A stretch of DNA of 64,000 nt from the NCBI GenBank assembly GCA_021648725.1, contig JAKISF010000001.1:124001-188000 (forward strand), in the 5' to 3' direction. Both the position numbers and the translations under genes were made by a program. The notes beneath the pieces are model-generated. The model was not told where the DNA came from. It was given only the letters and a program-made list of their open reading frames with translations, and made no database searches. This DNA is from Bacteroidales bacterium (GTDB lineage: Bacteria; Bacteroidota; Bacteroidia; Bacteroidales; JAADGE01). Shown here in pieces: positions 7,715 to 19,431 of this stretch (position 1 is its first letter; each line of letters starts with the position of its first letter).

Positions 7715-8239
7715 ATGACACGTGAAGAAAAAAATCAGGTAATTGGTATATTAACCGATAAAATTAATAATGCTTCGCATATCTATGTAACTAATTCTTT
7801 AGGATTAAATGCAGGAGATACTGTTAAATTAAGAAAGGAGTGTTATAAAAATGAAATCGAGTTAGTTATCGCTAAAAATACCTTATTAAAAAAAGCGATT
7901 GAAAAGTCTGATAAAGACTTATCAGAATTGTTTGAGGCACTTGCGGGTCCCACTTCAATTATGTTTTCTGAAGTGGGAAATAAACCGGCTAAGCTCATAA
8001 AAGACTTTAAAAAGAAATTTAATCTGGATAAACCCTTATTAAAAGGTGCTTATGTTGAAGAAGGTTTCTATTTTGGAGACGATCAAATAGATGTATTAGC
8101 TTCTATTAAATCGAAAGAAGAGCTTATTGCTGATGTTATCGGCTTATTACAAGCACCTGCCGTAAATGTGCTCTCAGCATTGCAATCAGGAGGAAATACT
8201 CTTACAGGTATATTAAAAACTCTTGAAGAAAAAGAATAA
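7715..8239 (+). CDS. rplJ: 50S ribosomal protein uL10
   Basis: Anchors the L7/L12 dimers to the ribosome. The 174 aa comprise an N-terminal rRNA-binding domain (MTREEKNQVIGILTDKI, AKNTLLKKAIE) and a C-terminal helix that binds L7/L12. The gene is followed after 36 nt by rplL, the usual pair, which is usually controlled by the L10-L12 complex binding its own leader. Confidence 0.97.
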   Translation: MTREEKNQVIGILTDKINNASHIYVTNSLGLNAGDTVKLRKECYKNEIELVIAKNTLLKKAIEKSDKDLSELFEALAGPTSIMFSEVGNKPAKLIKDFKKKFNLDKPLLKGAYVEEGFYFGDDQIDVLASIKSKEELIADVIGLLQAPAVNVLSALQSGGNTLTGILKTLEEKE

Positions 8240-8275
8240 ATAATTAAGTAAATTAAACTAATAAAATTGAATAAA

Positions 8276-8650
8276 ATGGCAAATATTAAAGATTTTGCAG
8301 AGCAATTAGTTAGCTTAACAGTAAAAGAAGTTAAAGAATTAGCAGATATTCTTAAAGACGAATACGGAATTGAACCCGCAGCTGCACCTGTTGCAGTTGC
8401 TGCAGCTGCTGCCGGTGGTGGTGATGCCGCTGCTGAAAAAACTGAATTTGATGTAATTTTAAAAGCAGCAGGTTCAGCTAAACTTAAAGTAGTTAAGAAA
8501 GTTAAGGAATTAACAAGTGTAGGTTTAAAAGAAGCTAAAGATATCGTAGATAGTGCACCTTCAACAATTAAAGAAGGAGTTTCAAAAGAAGAAGCCGAAG
8601 CTTTAAAGACTGAATTAGAAGGAGAAGGCGCTGAAATAGAACTGAAATAA
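8276..8650 (+). CDS. rplL: 50S ribosomal protein bL12 (L7/L12)
   Basis: The multi-copy stalk protein that recruits translational GTPases. From the ATG at 8276 it has 124 aa; a TTG at 8267 would add only MNK, so I reject it. An N-terminal dimerisation domain ([14 protein letters not shown]) is joined by an Ala/Gly-rich hinge (about residues 36-52) to the C-terminal domain with the [10 protein letters not shown] motif. It ends 20 nt before a strong hairpin that separates it from rpoB. Confidence 0.98.
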   Translation: MANIKDFAEQLVSLTVKEVKELADILKDEYGIEPAAAPVAVAAAAAGGGDAAAEKTEFDVILKAAGSAKLKVVKKVKELTSVGLKEAKDIVDSAPSTIKEGVSKEEAEALKTELEGEGAEIELK

Positions 8651-8670
8651 CTATTTATTTTCGGTTAAGT

Positions 8671-8706
8671 AGGGTTTAGAGTTAAAGAAATTTAACTCTA
8701 AACCTT
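8671..8706 (+). terminator. Strong hairpin between rplL and rpoB (attenuator or partial terminator)
   Basis: Arms 8671-8686 and 8691-8706 pair over 16 bp, with GAAA as a tetraloop, and the right arm runs into TTTTGTTG. The stem and short T-run look like a Rho-independent terminator placed inside a single operon. In E. coli a partial terminator at the same place lowers rpoBC expression relative to the ribosomal protein genes. A similar role here is inferred. Confidence 0.75.
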
Positions 8707-8746
8707 TTGTTGTAATTTATAAATAATTATAAAATCAATATTTCTG

Positions 8747-11700
8747 ATGACTACTCCAACTAAAAGAATAAATTTTGCATCAACAGGTGCAAAATTAAAT
8801 TACCCGGATTTTCTTGAGATTCAATTAAAAACATTTCAGGAATTCTATCAACTTAATTCAACATATGAAGAGAGAAAATCAGAAGGATTATATAAAGTCT
8901 TTTCTGAAAACTTTCCGATTACGGACACAAGAAATAATTTTGTTCTTGAATTTTTAGATTATAGCTTAGACCCTCCTAAATATTCAATAGATGAATGTCT
9001 TGCAAGAGGTTTATCATATAGTTTACCTTTTAGAGCAAAATTAAAACTCTATTGTACCGATCCTGAGCATGAAGATTTTGATACTGTTATTCAAGATGTT
9101 TATTTGGATCAAGTTCCTTATATGACACCAAAAGGAACATTTATTATTAATGGTGCAGAACGAGCTATCGTTTCTCAACTGCACAGATCTCCCGGTGTGT
9201 TTTTTAGTCAGAGTTTGCATGCAAACGGAACTAAATTATACTCAGCCAGAATTATTCCGTTTAAAGGTTCATGGATTGAATTTGCAACGGATATTAACAA
9301 TGTAATGTTTGCATACATTGACAGAAAAAAGAAATTACCTGTTACAACTCTTTTAAGAGCAATCGGATATGAAAGCGATAAAGAAATTCTCGAAATATTC
9401 GATTTAGCAGATGAAATAAAAGTAACTAAAACTTCAATGAAAGCTGCTGTCGGAACTAAGTTAGCAGCCAGAGTATTAAAATCATGGATTGAAGATTTTG
9501 TAGATGAAGATACCGGAGAAGTTGTTTCTATTGAAAGAAATGAAGTTATAATTGACAGAGAAACTGTTATAGAAGAAGAACATGTTGCTCAGATTCTTGA
9601 TTCCGGTGTTAAAACCGTTTTACTTCACAGAGAATCTAAAAGTCCAATTGACTACGCACTGATTTACAGCACATTACAAAAAGACCCCTGTAACTCTGAA
9701 AAAGAAGCTGTTTTATATATTTACAGACAATTAAGGAGTGCTGAGCCCCCGGATGAATCAACAGCTCGTGAAGTAATTGATAATCTGTTCTTTTCTGATA
9801 AAAGATATGACCTTGGTGATGTGGGAAGATATAAGATGAACAAAAAACTTAATCTTAACATACCGCAAGAAACCCGAGTATTAACAAAAGAAGATATTGT
9901 TGCTATTATCAAATATTTAATTGAATTGATTAATTCTAAAATAGATGTTGATGATATTGACCATTTAAGTAACAGACGTGTAAGAACTGTTGGTGAACAA
10001 TTAGGAAATCAATTTGGTGTAGGGCTTGCTCGTATGGCAAGAACTATCAGAGAAAGAATGAATGTTCGTGACAATGAGGTATTTACACCTGTTGACTTGA
10101 TAAATGCAAAAACACTGTCCTCAGTAATAAATTCATTCTTCGGAACAAACCAACTGTCTCAATTTATGGATCAAACAAATCCTTTAGCGGAGATGACCCA
10201 TAAAAGAAGAATGTCTGCTCTCGGACCCGGCGGTTTGTCGCGTGAAAGAGCAGGATTTGAGGTAAGAGATGTTCATTATACTCATTACGGAAGATTATGT
10301 CCGATTGAAACACCGGAAGGACCGAATATCGGTTTGATTTCTTCTTTATGTGTGTATGCAAAAATAAATGATTTAGGTTTTATTGAAACACCGTACAGAA
10401 AAGTTGAAACAGGAAAACTTGACATTACTGATAAAGGTGTTATTTATTTAAGTGCAGAAGAAGAAGATAATAAAATAATAGGACAAGCAAATTCTGAAAT
10501 AGATAAAGACGGACAATTATTAACTGAAAGAGTAAGAGCTCGTTCACATGGTGATTTCCCATATATTGAAAAGGAAAAATTAGATTATATGGATGTTGCA
10601 CCTAATCAAATAGCATCTATTGCAGCATCTTTAATTCCTTTCTTAGAACATAACGATGCAAACCGTGCGTTGATGGGATCAAATATGATGCGTCAGGCGG
10701 TTCCTTTAATAACTTGTGACTCTCCTATTGTAGGTACAGGAATTGAACCTGTTGTAATCAGAGACGGAAGAATTCACATCTTTGCAGAAGGTGATGGTGT
10801 TGTTGAATATGTTGATGCTGACGAGATAGTTATAAGGTATTCAAGATCTGATGATGAAAAATTTGTAAGTTTTGATGATGATACAAAAAGATATAAACTT
10901 CCTAAGTTCAGAAAAACTAATCAAAATACAACAGTTAATCTTATCCCCATTGTAAAAAAAGGAGATAAAGTAACAAACGGACAAATTTTAACCGATGGAT
11001 ATTCAACAGATAATGCAGAATTAGCCCTCGGCAAAAACTTGAAAGTTGCTTTTATGCCTTGGAAAGGTTATAACTTTGAGGATGCAATCGTAATTTCTGA
11101 AAGAGTAGTTCGTGAAGATATATTTACCTCAATACACGTTGAAGAACATGTTTTGCAAGTTCGTGACACTAAAAGAGGAGCAGAAGAATTAACTCCGGAT
11201 ATTCCGAATGTCAGTGAAGAAGCAACGAGACAACTTGACGAAAACGGTATGATCAGAATAGGTGCTCATGTTAACCCCGGTGATATTTTAATAGGAAAAA
11301 TTACACCGAAAGGAGAGTCTGACCCTTCACCGGAAGAAAAATTATTGAGAGCAATTTTCGGAGATAAAGCAGGAGATGTTAAAGATGCATCTTTAAAAGC
11401 ATCCCCTTCATTAAAAGGTGTTATTATTAATAAAAAATTATTTTCTCGTTCTATGAAGAACAGAAAAATGAGAAATGCCGATAAACCATTACTTGATAAA
11501 ATTGATGCAGAACTGGAAAGAGAACTTATTATTTTAACCGAAAAATTAATTGATAAATTATTTATATTGGTTAACGGTAAAACATCGCAAGGTGTATTTG
11601 ATTTTATTAATGTTGAGCTTATTCCTAAAGGTAAAAAGTTTGCATTGAAGAAATTAAAAGAAATTGATTTTATGTCGGTTAATCCTAATAACTGGACTAC

Positions 11701-12553
11701 CGAAGAAAAGACAAATAAGTTGATTGAGCGTTTACTTCATAACTACGCAACAAGGAATAAAGAAATACAAGGTAAATATAAAAGAAAGAAATACAGCATT
11801 TCAGTAGGGGATGAATTACCTATAGGTATTGTACAATTAGCAAAAGTTTATATTGCCAAAAAAAGAAAGATAAAGGTTGGAGATAAAATGGCGGGACGTC
11901 ACGGGAATAAAGGAATTGTAGCAAGAATTGTAAAAGATGAAGATATGCCTTTCCTCGAAGACGGAACTACTGTTGATATTGTTCTTAATCCGCTTGGTGT
12001 ACCGTCAAGGATGAATTTGGGACAAATTTATGAAACAGTTCTGGGTTGGGCAGGCTTAAAATTAGGCGTTAAGTTTTTTACTCCTATTTTTGACGGAGCA
12101 ACTCTTGAAGATATCAATGAATATACTGATAAAGCCGGTATCCCGAGATATGGTAAAACATATCTATACGATGGCGGCACAGGAATGAAATTCCACCAGC
12201 CTGCAACAGTAGGAGTTATTTATATGTTAAAATTAGGGCATATGGTAGATGATAAAATGCATGCTCGTTCTATCGGACCATACTCTTTAATAACACAACA
12301 ACCTTTAGGAGGTAAAGCTCAGTTCGGCGGTCAGAGATTCGGAGAAATGGAGGTGTGGGCACTTGAAGCATTCGGTGCGTCTAATATCCTCCAAGAGATG
12401 CTGACAATTAAGTCAGATGATGTTGTGGGAAGAGCAAAAGCTTATGAAGCAATAGTGAAAGGAAAACCGTTGCCGAAACCGGGAACACCGGAATCTTTTA
12501 AAGTCATTTTACATGAATTAAGAGGTTTGGGCTTACGCATTAGTTTAGAATAA
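8747..12553 (+). CDS. rpoB: DNA-directed RNA polymerase subunit beta
   Basis: The 1268-aa beta subunit, typical length for Bacteroidota. The rifampicin-region block is readable near residues 460-520 ([37 protein letters not shown]). The catalytic-face motif [14 protein letters not shown] follows, and the C-terminal flap/clamp motifs [28 protein letters not shown] and [10 protein letters not shown] are present. His in THKRR and Ser in RRMSAL are wild-type-like at the common rifampicin resistance sites. rpoC follows after 64 nt, with no terminator between. Confidence 0.99.
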   Translation: MTTPTKRINFASTGAKLNYPDFLEIQLKTFQEFYQLNSTYEERKSEGLYKVFSENFPITDTRNNFVLEFLDYSLDPPKYSIDECLARGLSYSLPFRAKLKLYCTDPEHEDFDTVIQDVYLDQVPYMTPKGTFIINGAERAIVSQLHRSPGVFFSQSLHANGTKLYSARIIPFKGSWIEFATDINNVMFAYIDRKKKLPVTTLLRAIGYESDKEILEIFDLADEIKVTKTSMKAAVGTKLAARVLKSWIEDFVDEDTGEVVSIERNEVIIDRETVIEEEHVAQILDSGVKTVLLHRESKSPIDYALIYSTLQKDPCNSEKEAVLYIYRQLRSAEPPDESTAREVIDNLFFSDKRYDLGDVGRYKMNKKLNLNIPQETRVLTKEDIVAIIKYLIELINSKIDVDDIDHLSNRRVRTVGEQLGNQFGVGLARMARTIRERMNVRDNEVFTPVDLINAKTLSSVINSFFGTNQLSQFMDQTNPLAEMTHKRRMSALGPGGLSRERAGFEVRDVHYTHYGRLCPIETPEGPNIGLISSLCVYAKINDLGFIETPYRKVETGKLDITDKGVIYLSAEEEDNKIIGQANSEIDKDGQLLTERVRARSHGDFPYIEKEKLDYMDVAPNQIASIAASLIPFLEHNDANRALMGSNMMRQAVPLITCDSPIVGTGIEPVVIRDGRIHIFAEGDGVVEYVDADEIVIRYSRSDDEKFVSFDDDTKRYKLPKFRKTNQNTTVNLIPIVKKGDKVTNGQILTDGYSTDNAELALGKNLKVAFMPWKGYNFEDAIVISERVVREDIFTSIHVEEHVLQVRDTKRGAEELTPDIPNVSEEATRQLDENGMIRIGAHVNPGDILIGKITPKGESDPSPEEKLLRAIFGDKAGDVKDASLKASPSLKGVIINKKLFSRSMKNRKMRNADKPLLDKIDAELERELIILTEKLIDKLFILVNGKTSQGVFDFINVELIPKGKKFALKKLKEIDFMSVNPNNWTTEEKTNKLIERLLHNYATRNKEIQGKYKRKKYSISVGDELPIGIVQLAKVYIAKKRKIKVGDKMAGRHGNKGIVARIVKDEDMPFLEDGTTVDIVLNPLGVPSRMNLGQIYETVLGWAGLKLGVKFFTPIFDGATLEDINEYTDKAGIPRYGKTYLYDGGTGMKFHQPATVGVIYMLKLGHMVDDKMHARSIGPYSLITQQPLGGKAQFGGQRFGEMEVWALEAFGASNILQEMLTIKSDDVVGRAKAYEAIVKGKPLPKPGTPESFKVILHELRGLGLRISLE

Positions 12554-12617
12554 AATCTAAATGTTTAATATTCAGATTATAAAAGTTTTCTAGTATAACA
12601 GTTTTTAATATTATAAT

Positions 12618-15600
12618 ATGGCTTTCAGACAAAAAACAAAAGCTACAAAAGAATTTTCAAAAGTTGTAATAAGTTTATCTTCTCCGGAAGAAATTTTAGA
12701 ACGCTCAAGCGGCGAAGTTTTAAAACCGGAAACAATAAACTATAGAACATATAAACCCGAAAGAGACGGATTATTCTGCGAAAGAATATTCGGACCTGTA
12801 AAGGATTATGAATGTCATTGCGGCAAATACAAAAGAATTCGATACAAAGGAATTGTTTGTGACAGATGTGGTGTTGAAGTTACCGAGAAAAAAGTAAGAC
12901 GAGACAGGGTAGGGCATATTGCTCTTGTTGTTCCGGTTGTCCATCTTTGGTATTTTAGGTCTTTACCGAATAAATTAGGTTATTTATTAGGAATCCCTAC
13001 TAAAAAACTAAATACAATTATTTATTACGAAAAATATGTTGTAATTCAACCCGGTGTTAAAAAAGAAGACGGCATTAATGAGCTTGATTTTCTTTCGGAA
13101 GAAGAATATATGGATATTCTGGATTCTTTGCCGAGCGATAACAATATGCTTGAAGATAACGATCCGAATAAATTTATTGCAAAAATGGGTGCCGGAGCTG
13201 TTGAATTATTACTCAACAGAATTAACTTAGATGAACTGGCTATTGACTTAAAAGATAAAGCAAATAACGAAACTTCTCAACAAAGAAAAAGTCAAGCACT
13301 AAAAAGATTAAGAGTTGTAAATGCTTTTCAAGCCTCAAAAAATGTTAATAAACCCGAATGGCTTATAGTTAAAGTTTTGCCGGTAATTCCGCCTGAATTA
13401 AGACCATTAGTACCTTTAGACGGAGGACGTTTTGCAACTTCAGATTTAAATGATTTATACAGAAGGGTTATTATCAGAAATAACAGACTTAAAAGATTAA
13501 TAGAAATAAAAGCACCGGAAGTTATTCTCAGAAATGAGAAAAGAATGCTACAGGAAGCCGTTGATTCATTATTTGACAATTCAAGAAAATCAAGTGCTGT
13601 TAAAACTGATGCAAACAGACCTTTAAAGTCGTTAAGTGACAGCTTAAAAGGTAAACAAGGTCGTTTTCGTCAAAATTTACTGGGTAAGCGTGTTGATTAT
13701 TCTGCACGTTCGGTTATTGTTGTAGGTCCTGAGTTAAAACTTCACGAATGCGGTTTGCCGAAAGAAATGGCTGCTGAACTTTATAAGCCTTTTATCATAA
13801 GAAAACTCATTGAAAGAGGAATTGTAAAAACGGTTAAATCTGCAAAGAAAATTGTTGACAGAAGAGATGCAGTTGTTTGGGATATTCTTGAAAATGTATT
13901 AAAAGGACATCCTATTTTGCTGAATCGTGCTCCTACTCTTCATAAACTTGGGATTCAGGCATTTCAGCCAAAACTAATTGAAGGAAAAGCAATACAATTA
14001 CACCCATTGGTTTGTACTGCTTTTAATGCCGACTTTGACGGTGATCAAATGGCCGTTCATTTACCCTTAGGAAATGATGCTGTTATAGAGGCTCAAATGT
14101 TAATGTTAGCATCTCATAATATATTAAATCCCGCAAACGGAGCACCAATTACAGTTCCTTCGCAAGACATGGTTTTAGGGTTGTATTATATTACAAAAGC
14201 TAAGAAAAATTCAAAAATTCATACCGTAAAAGGTGAAGGTTTAACTTTCTATTCAGCAGAAGAAGTAATAATTGCATATAATGAAAAAGCAGTTGATATG
14301 CATTCTGTTATTAATGTATTGGTAAACGATGAATTAATTGAAACAACTGTAGGTCGTGTAATTTTTAATAAATTAGTTCCGGAAGAAGTAGGTTATATTA
14401 ATGAAGTTTTAACTAAAAAATCGTTACGAACAATTATCGGAAATGTATTAAGCACTTGCGGTATTGCTAAAACTGCTAAATTTTTGGATGATATTAAAAG
14501 TCTTGGTTATAAAACAGCTTTTGAAGGCGGCTTATCATTTAATTTAGATGATGTAATTATTCCGAAAGTAAAAAGCGAAATGGTTGAAGACGGTTATAAA
14601 CAAGTTGAAGAAGTAATGAATAACTTCAATATGGGATTTATTGCTAATAATGAAAGATATAACCAAATTATTGATATATGGACACATACGAATGCAAGAT
14701 TGACCCAACAAGTGATGAACGAAATCAGTTCGGATAAAGAAGGGTTTAACTCAGTTTATATGATGCTTGATTCCGGAGCAAGGGGGTCAAGAGAGCAAAT
14801 TCGTCAACTTTCAGGAATGAGAGGATTGATGGCGAAACCTCAAAAATCCGGTGCAACAACCGGGCAAATTATTGAAAACCCGATTCTTTCTAACTTTAAA
14901 GAAGGACTTTCAGTTTTGGAATATTTTGTTTCTACTCACGGTGCCAGAAAAGGACTTGCAGATACGGCTCTTAAAACTGCAGATGCCGGTTATTTAACCA
15001 GAAGACTTGTAGATGTTGCTCAAGATGTTGTAATAACGGAAGAAGATTGCAATACATTAAGGGGACTTATGGCAAGCACCGTTATGAAAAAAGATGAAAT
15101 TGTTGTAACTCTCGGAGAAAGGATTTTAGGAAGAACTACAGTTCATGATATCTGCCACCCGAGTGATAACAGCCTAATTATTAAAGCAGGTGTTGAGATT
15201 ACAGAAGATGTTGCAAAACTAATTGAAGATTCTCCTATTGAGAGAGTTGAGATCAGATCAGTTTTAACCTGTGAAACCAGACAAGGTGTTTGTGCAAAAT
15301 GTTACGGTCGTAATTTATCAACCGGTCGAATGGTTCAAAGAGGCGAGGCAGTAGGTGTTATTGCTGCTCAATCAATCGGAGAACCGGGTACACAGCTTAC
15401 ATTAAGAACATTCCACGTAGGAGGTGTTGCCGGTGGTGCAGCCTCTGAAAACAGTATTACTGCAAAATATGACGGTATTGCCCATTTTGAAGATTTAAGA
15501 ACTGTTCCTGTTGAAAAAGACGGTAAAAAATATGATATTGTTGTAAGCAGAATGACAGAGTTGAAAGTTCATGATAAGAATACAGATACCATGTTGACGA

Positions 15601-16868
15601 GTTATTCAATACCTTATGCTTCAAGACTATATGTAAAAGAAGGCGAAATTTCAAAAGGTATGCTGATTTGTGAGTGGGATCCTTATAATGCTCTTATTAT
15701 TTCTGAATTTTCGGGTCAAATAGCTTTTAAAAATCTTGAAGAGGGAGTTACTTATAAAATTGAAAAAGACGAACAAACAAACTATATTGAAAAAGTAATT
15801 ATAGAGTCAAAAGATAAAAGAAAAAACCCGGAAATTGTAATTCTGGATAAAGACGGAGAAGTTATAAGAGAATATAATATTCCGGCAGGTGCACATTTAT
15901 CTGTTGAAAACGGCGATAAAATAGGTCAAGGTGATATTATTGCAAAAATTCCGAGAGCAGCCGGTAAAGCAGGTGATATTACAGGAGGTCTTCCGAGAGT
16001 AACTGAACTTGTTGAAGCAAGAAACCCTTCTAACCCTGCAGCAGTATCAGAAATTGACGGAATTGTTTCTTTCGATAAAATAAAAAGAGGTAAGAAAGGA
16101 GTAATTGTTACGTCTAAAACCGGAGAGAAAAAATTATATTACATTTCTCTTTCAAAACAAATTTTAGTACAATCAGGCGATTTTGTAAAAGCCGGTATGC
16201 CGTTATCAGACGGTGCAATTACACCGAAAGATATTTTGGATATAAAAGGAACAACAAAAGTTCAGGAACATATTGTTAATGAAGTTCAAGAGGTTTACCG
16301 TTTACAAGGTGTGAAAATTAATGATAAGCATTTTGAGGTAATTGTACGTCAAATGATGAAAAAAGTTGAAATAGAAGATGCCGGAGATACAATATTCCGA
16401 GAAAAACAAGTTGTTGATAAATGGGATTTTATTGATGAGAATGATAACATTTTCGGAATGAAAGTAATTGAAGATCATGGTGACTCTGTAAATTACAAAG
16501 TAGGAGAGATTCTTTCGAACAGAAAACTCGGAAATGAAAATTCGATGCTTAAAAGAAAAGATATGGCTCAAATGGTTGCAAGAGATGCAATACAAGCTAC
16601 GTCAAGCCCTGTATTACAAGGGATTACCAAAGCGTCCCTGGCAACCAAAAGCTTCTTGTCGGCAGCGTCATTCCAAGAAACAACAAAGGTTCTGAATATG
16701 GCTGCTATTTCCGGTAAAACAGATTATTTATTAGGATTAAAAGAGAATGTAATTGTAGGACACAAGATTCCTGCAGGTACAGGAATGAGAGAGTATAGTT
16801 CATTAATTGTAGGATCGAAGCAAGAATATGATAAGTTGAAAGAAGATTCGATAAATGAAGATGCTTAA
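12618..16868 (+). CDS. rpoC: DNA-directed RNA polymerase subunit beta'
   Basis: The 1416-aa beta' subunit. The N-terminal zinc site is visible as [20 protein letters not shown] near residues 70-90. The active-site magnesium loop [12 protein letters not shown] is near 470. The second cysteine cluster, [16 protein letters not shown], follows near 890-910, with the trigger-loop and bridge-helix region around [17 protein letters not shown]. No intein, split or insertion was noticed. Expression comes from the upstream operon; a terminator-like hairpin follows the stop. Confidence 0.99.
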   Translation: MAFRQKTKATKEFSKVVISLSSPEEILERSSGEVLKPETINYRTYKPERDGLFCERIFGPVKDYECHCGKYKRIRYKGIVCDRCGVEVTEKKVRRDRVGHIALVVPVVHLWYFRSLPNKLGYLLGIPTKKLNTIIYYEKYVVIQPGVKKEDGINELDFLSEEEYMDILDSLPSDNNMLEDNDPNKFIAKMGAGAVELLLNRINLDELAIDLKDKANNETSQQRKSQALKRLRVVNAFQASKNVNKPEWLIVKVLPVIPPELRPLVPLDGGRFATSDLNDLYRRVIIRNNRLKRLIEIKAPEVILRNEKRMLQEAVDSLFDNSRKSSAVKTDANRPLKSLSDSLKGKQGRFRQNLLGKRVDYSARSVIVVGPELKLHECGLPKEMAAELYKPFIIRKLIERGIVKTVKSAKKIVDRRDAVVWDILENVLKGHPILLNRAPTLHKLGIQAFQPKLIEGKAIQLHPLVCTAFNADFDGDQMAVHLPLGNDAVIEAQMLMLASHNILNPANGAPITVPSQDMVLGLYYITKAKKNSKIHTVKGEGLTFYSAEEVIIAYNEKAVDMHSVINVLVNDELIETTVGRVIFNKLVPEEVGYINEVLTKKSLRTIIGNVLSTCGIAKTAKFLDDIKSLGYKTAFEGGLSFNLDDVIIPKVKSEMVEDGYKQVEEVMNNFNMGFIANNERYNQIIDIWTHTNARLTQQVMNEISSDKEGFNSVYMMLDSGARGSREQIRQLSGMRGLMAKPQKSGATTGQIIENPILSNFKEGLSVLEYFVSTHGARKGLADTALKTADAGYLTRRLVDVAQDVVITEEDCNTLRGLMASTVMKKDEIVVTLGERILGRTTVHDICHPSDNSLIIKAGVEITEDVAKLIEDSPIERVEIRSVLTCETRQGVCAKCYGRNLSTGRMVQRGEAVGVIAAQSIGEPGTQLTLRTFHVGGVAGGAASENSITAKYDGIAHFEDLRTVPVEKDGKKYDIVVSRMTELKVHDKNTDTMLTSYSIPYASRLYVKEGEISKGMLICEWDPYNALIISEFSGQIAFKNLEEGVTYKIEKDEQTNYIEKVIIESKDKRKNPEIVILDKDGEVIREYNIPAGAHLSVENGDKIGQGDIIAKIPRAAGKAGDITGGLPRVTELVEARNPSNPAAVSEIDGIVSFDKIKRGKKGVIVTSKTGEKKLYYISLSKQILVQSGDFVKAGMPLSDGAITPKDILDIKGTTKVQEHIVNEVQEVYRLQGVKINDKHFEVIVRQMMKKVEIEDAGDTIFREKQVVDKWDFIDENDNIFGMKVIEDHGDSVNYKVGEILSNRKLGNENSMLKRKDMAQMVARDAIQATSSPVLQGITKASLATKSFLSAASFQETTKVLNMAAISGKTDYLLGLKENVIVGHKIPAGTGMREYSSLIVGSKQEYDKLKEDSINEDA

Positions 16869-16911
16869 AAATGTTTATATTGAGTCGTCAGGCTTCTTAC
16901 TTTAATAATAT

Positions 16912-16943
16912 AAAAAGCTTAAGTCGGGAGATTTAAGCTTTTT
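16912..16943 (+). terminator. Terminator after rpoC
   Basis: Arms AAAAAGCTTAA (16912-16922) and TTAAGCTTTTT (16933-16943) pair perfectly and can extend by two more pairs into the loop. CTTT follows. It ends the rplK-rpoC unit 43 nt after the rpoC stop, and lies 17 nt before the next start codon. Confidence 0.75.
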
Positions 16944-16960
16944 CTTTAAAAAATAAAATA

Positions 16961-17272
16961 ATGGAAAATACAGAAAACAAAGGCGGATTAAATATCGAGT
17001 TATCTGAGGAAATTGCACAAGGGACTTATTCAAATTTAGCGGTTATATCACATTCTGCGTCAGAATTTATTGTTGATTTTGCAAGAATGATGCCCGGAAT
17101 ACCGAAAACTCCTGTTAAATCAAGAATAATAATGACACCGGATAATGCTAAGAGATTATTAAATGCATTAAGTGAAAATGTGAAAAAATATGAAAATACT
17201 TTCGGTGTGATTAAAGAAAATAAAGGACCGAAGATTCCTATGAATTTTGGAGGACCTACTGCAAAAGCTTAA
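16961..17272 (+). CDS. DUF3467 family protein
   Basis: 103 aa, small soluble protein of the DUF3467 family, as recognised from IELSEEIAQGTYSNLAVISHSASEFIVDFARMMPG and the following RIIMTPDNAKRLLNAL. The function is unknown. It often sits directly behind rpoC in Bacteroidota, as here, although a terminator-like hairpin lies between. It is convergent with the ATP-grasp gene: only 4 nt separate the two stop codons. Confidence 0.85.
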   Translation: MENTENKGGLNIELSEEIAQGTYSNLAVISHSASEFIVDFARMMPGIPKTPVKSRIIMTPDNAKRLLNALSENVKKYENTFGVIKENKGPKIPMNFGGPTAKA

Positions 17273-17276
17273 GGTC

Positions 17277-18173
17277 TTACAGTATTTTTGAGATTGCATT
17301 TGCAAATAAATCAGCAGCAGGCGGATAAAACCTGAACCATAATTCGGGTTCAATCATTTCAAGCTCACCTACTGCCGGTTTGTTGTTATTATCAAAAATA
17401 ATATCAACACGAGCATATATCGGTTTAGGATTACATGCCGAAACAACTTCTTCTGCAAATTTGATTTCATTTGAAGAAGCAGTGTATTCATAAACACTAC
17501 CTCCGAAATCATCTTGAACTTTAAATTCTCCTTTCTTAGCTTTTTTTAAAATTGCATGACTGAATTTTCCGTCAAAAATCATAAAAGCAAGTTCTCCTTT
17601 TTCGTAAATATTGTATTGAAATTCTTGAAGCATCATATCTTCTTCAAAAATTAATTTTTTGAATACTTCTTCATGCAAATTTACATTTTCTGCAGTCAAC
17701 TTATAAGTATGTCTGCCTGCTCCTGAAACTGTCGGTTTTAAAACGGCTTCTTTCCAATTGCAATATTTGAAGATGTTTTTTAAAGTTCTGTTATCGTACC
17801 TTTTTATAAAGTAGGTGTTCGGAATATTTATACCTTTTTCGTGCAGGTATTTAAGATAATGTTTGCCAATATTCCAACGAATTGTTTCGGGGGAATTAAT
17901 AAATGTAGTTTTGTGTTTTGTATTGTCTAACCATTTTGAGAATTCCTCAAAACGATGAAAATAATCCCAAACGGTTCTGAAAAGTGTAATTTTTGCAGTA
18001 GAAAAGTCAAAATCGGGATTATCCCAATAAGTTCTTGTAACTTTTAATCCTTTTTTTTTGAGTGCTTTTTTTACAAGTTCATCTTCTTGAAGAACCTGTT
18101 TTATATACCAATCCGGGTTTATCGGTTTGCAGAAACTTTTTTGAGTTAAAATAACAACATCGTAATTCTTCAT
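17277..18173 (-). CDS. ATP-grasp family protein (glutathione synthetase/DcsG-like)
   Basis: 298 aa with the ATP-grasp architecture. An N-terminal pre-ATP-grasp domain contains RTVWDYFHRFEEFSKWLD (about 65-83). The ATP-binding lobe follows with VLKPTVSGAGRHT (about 144-157), and the metal/ATP site with ARVDIIFDNNNKPAVGELEMIEPELWF (about 252-278). Such enzymes join a carboxylate to an amine or thiol using ATP. The substrate is not predictable; the closest named relatives that I recall are prokaryotic glutathione synthetase-like domains and the cycloserine enzyme DcsG. It is the last gene of a minus-strand operon, 12 nt after ribBA. Confidence 0.75.
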   Translation of the reverse strand: MKNYDVVILTQKSFCKPINPDWYIKQVLQEDELVKKALKKKGLKVTRTYWDNPDFDFSTAKITLFRTVWDYFHRFEEFSKWLDNTKHKTTFINSPETIRWNIGKHYLKYLHEKGINIPNTYFIKRYDNRTLKNIFKYCNWKEAVLKPTVSGAGRHTYKLTAENVNLHEEVFKKLIFEEDMMLQEFQYNIYEKGELAFMIFDGKFSHAILKKAKKGEFKVQDDFGGSVYEYTASSNEIKFAEEVVSACNPKPIYARVDIIFDNNNKPAVGELEMIEPELWFRFYPPAADLFANAISKIL

Positions 18174-18185
18174 AAACGGAAAATA

Positions 18186-19415
18186 TCAGATTTTCTTTAA
18201 ATCGTGTCCCATTTTAGCCTTTTTTGTTTCCATATAAAATTTATTATGTTTATTGGTTTCAATTTCAATAGGAACAACTTCTATTATTTCTAATCCGTAA
18301 CCTTCTAATCCGGCACGTTTTACGGGATTGTTGGTCATTAATCTTATTTTGCAGATACCTAAATCTCTTAAAATTTGAGCACCTACGCCGTAATCTCTTT
18401 CGTCATCATCAAAACCGAGTTTGTGATTTGCTTCAACAGTATCATAACCTTGCTCTTGCAATTTGTAGGTTTTTATTTTATTGAAATATCCTATTCCTCT
18501 TCCTTCTTGATCCATATACAAAATTAAACCCTTACCTTCTTTATCAACCATTTTCATAGATTCATGAAGTTGGTCGCCGCAATCGCAACGTTGAGAACCA
18601 AAAATATCACCCGTAACGCAGGATGAATGGACTCTTACCAAAACAGGTTCTTCTTTTTTCCATGTTCCTTTGATAAGAGCGGAATGTTCAAGCCCGTTTG
18701 ATAATTGTTTATAAGGAATTAAGTCAAAATTTCCGAAACTTGTCGGCATTTTAACTCTTTCGCCTCTTTCAATTAAAGTTTCTTCTTTTAATCTGTATGA
18801 AATAAGATCTTTTATGGTTACAATTTTGAGATTGTGCTTTTCGGCAACTTTAAACAACTCGGGTAAACGAGCCATTGTTCCGTCATCATTCATAATTTCG
18901 ACTAATGCTCCTCCGTGTTTTAAGCCGGCAAGTCTTGTGAGGTCAACGGTTGCTTCGGTGTGTCCTGCACGTCGTAAAACGCCCATGTTTTTAGATTTAA
19001 GCGGAAAAATATGTCCGGGTCTTCCGAGGTCTTCCGATTTTGTGTCATCGGCAACAAGAGCTTTTATTGTTTTTGCACGGTCAGAAGCAGAAATCCCTGT
19101 TGTACATCCTTCGCCTATTAAATCTACCGAAACCGTAAAGGGTGTTTCATGCAAAGATGTATTGTTCTGTTTGCCTATCATTAATTCCAAGTCTAATTCT
19201 ACGCATTTTGTTTCCGGAATTGCTGCACAAATTAAACCTCTTCCGTATTTTGCCATAAAATTGACTTTTTCGGGTGTTATTAATTCGGCAGAAGTAATAA
19301 AATCGCCTTCATTCTCTCTGTCTTCATCATCAACAACAATTATTATTTCTCCGTTTTTAATTGCTTCGATTGCTTCGGGTATTGTATTGAGTTGTTCTTT
19401 TATATTTTTGCTCAT
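18186..19415 (-). CDS. ribBA: Bifunctional 3,4-dihydroxy-2-butanone-4-phosphate synthase / GTP cyclohydrolase II
   Basis: Catalyses the two entry reactions of riboflavin synthesis: ribulose 5-phosphate to DHBP, and GTP to the pyrimidine precursor. In 409 aa the RibB domain comes first ([35 protein letters not shown]). The RibA domain (about 210-400) has the zinc-binding Cys motif [32 protein letters not shown] and [14 protein letters not shown]. Both active sites look intact. It is the fourth gene of a five-gene minus-strand operon, 16 nt behind the family 2 glycosyltransferase. No FMN riboswitch-like leader is seen. Confidence 0.97.
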   Translation of the reverse strand: MSKNIKEQLNTIPEAIEAIKNGEIIIVVDDEDRENEGDFITSAELITPEKVNFMAKYGRGLICAAIPETKCVELDLELMIGKQNNTSLHETPFTVSVDLIGEGCTTGISASDRAKTIKALVADDTKSEDLGRPGHIFPLKSKNMGVLRRAGHTEATVDLTRLAGLKHGGALVEIMNDDGTMARLPELFKVAEKHNLKIVTIKDLISYRLKEETLIERGERVKMPTSFGNFDLIPYKQLSNGLEHSALIKGTWKKEEPVLVRVHSSCVTGDIFGSQRCDCGDQLHESMKMVDKEGKGLILYMDQEGRGIGYFNKIKTYKLQEQGYDTVEANHKLGFDDDERDYGVGAQILRDLGICKIRLMTNNPVKRAGLEGYGLEIIEVVPIEIETNKHNKFYMETKKAKMGHDLKKI

Positions 19416-19431
19416 TATTATGTATTGTTTT

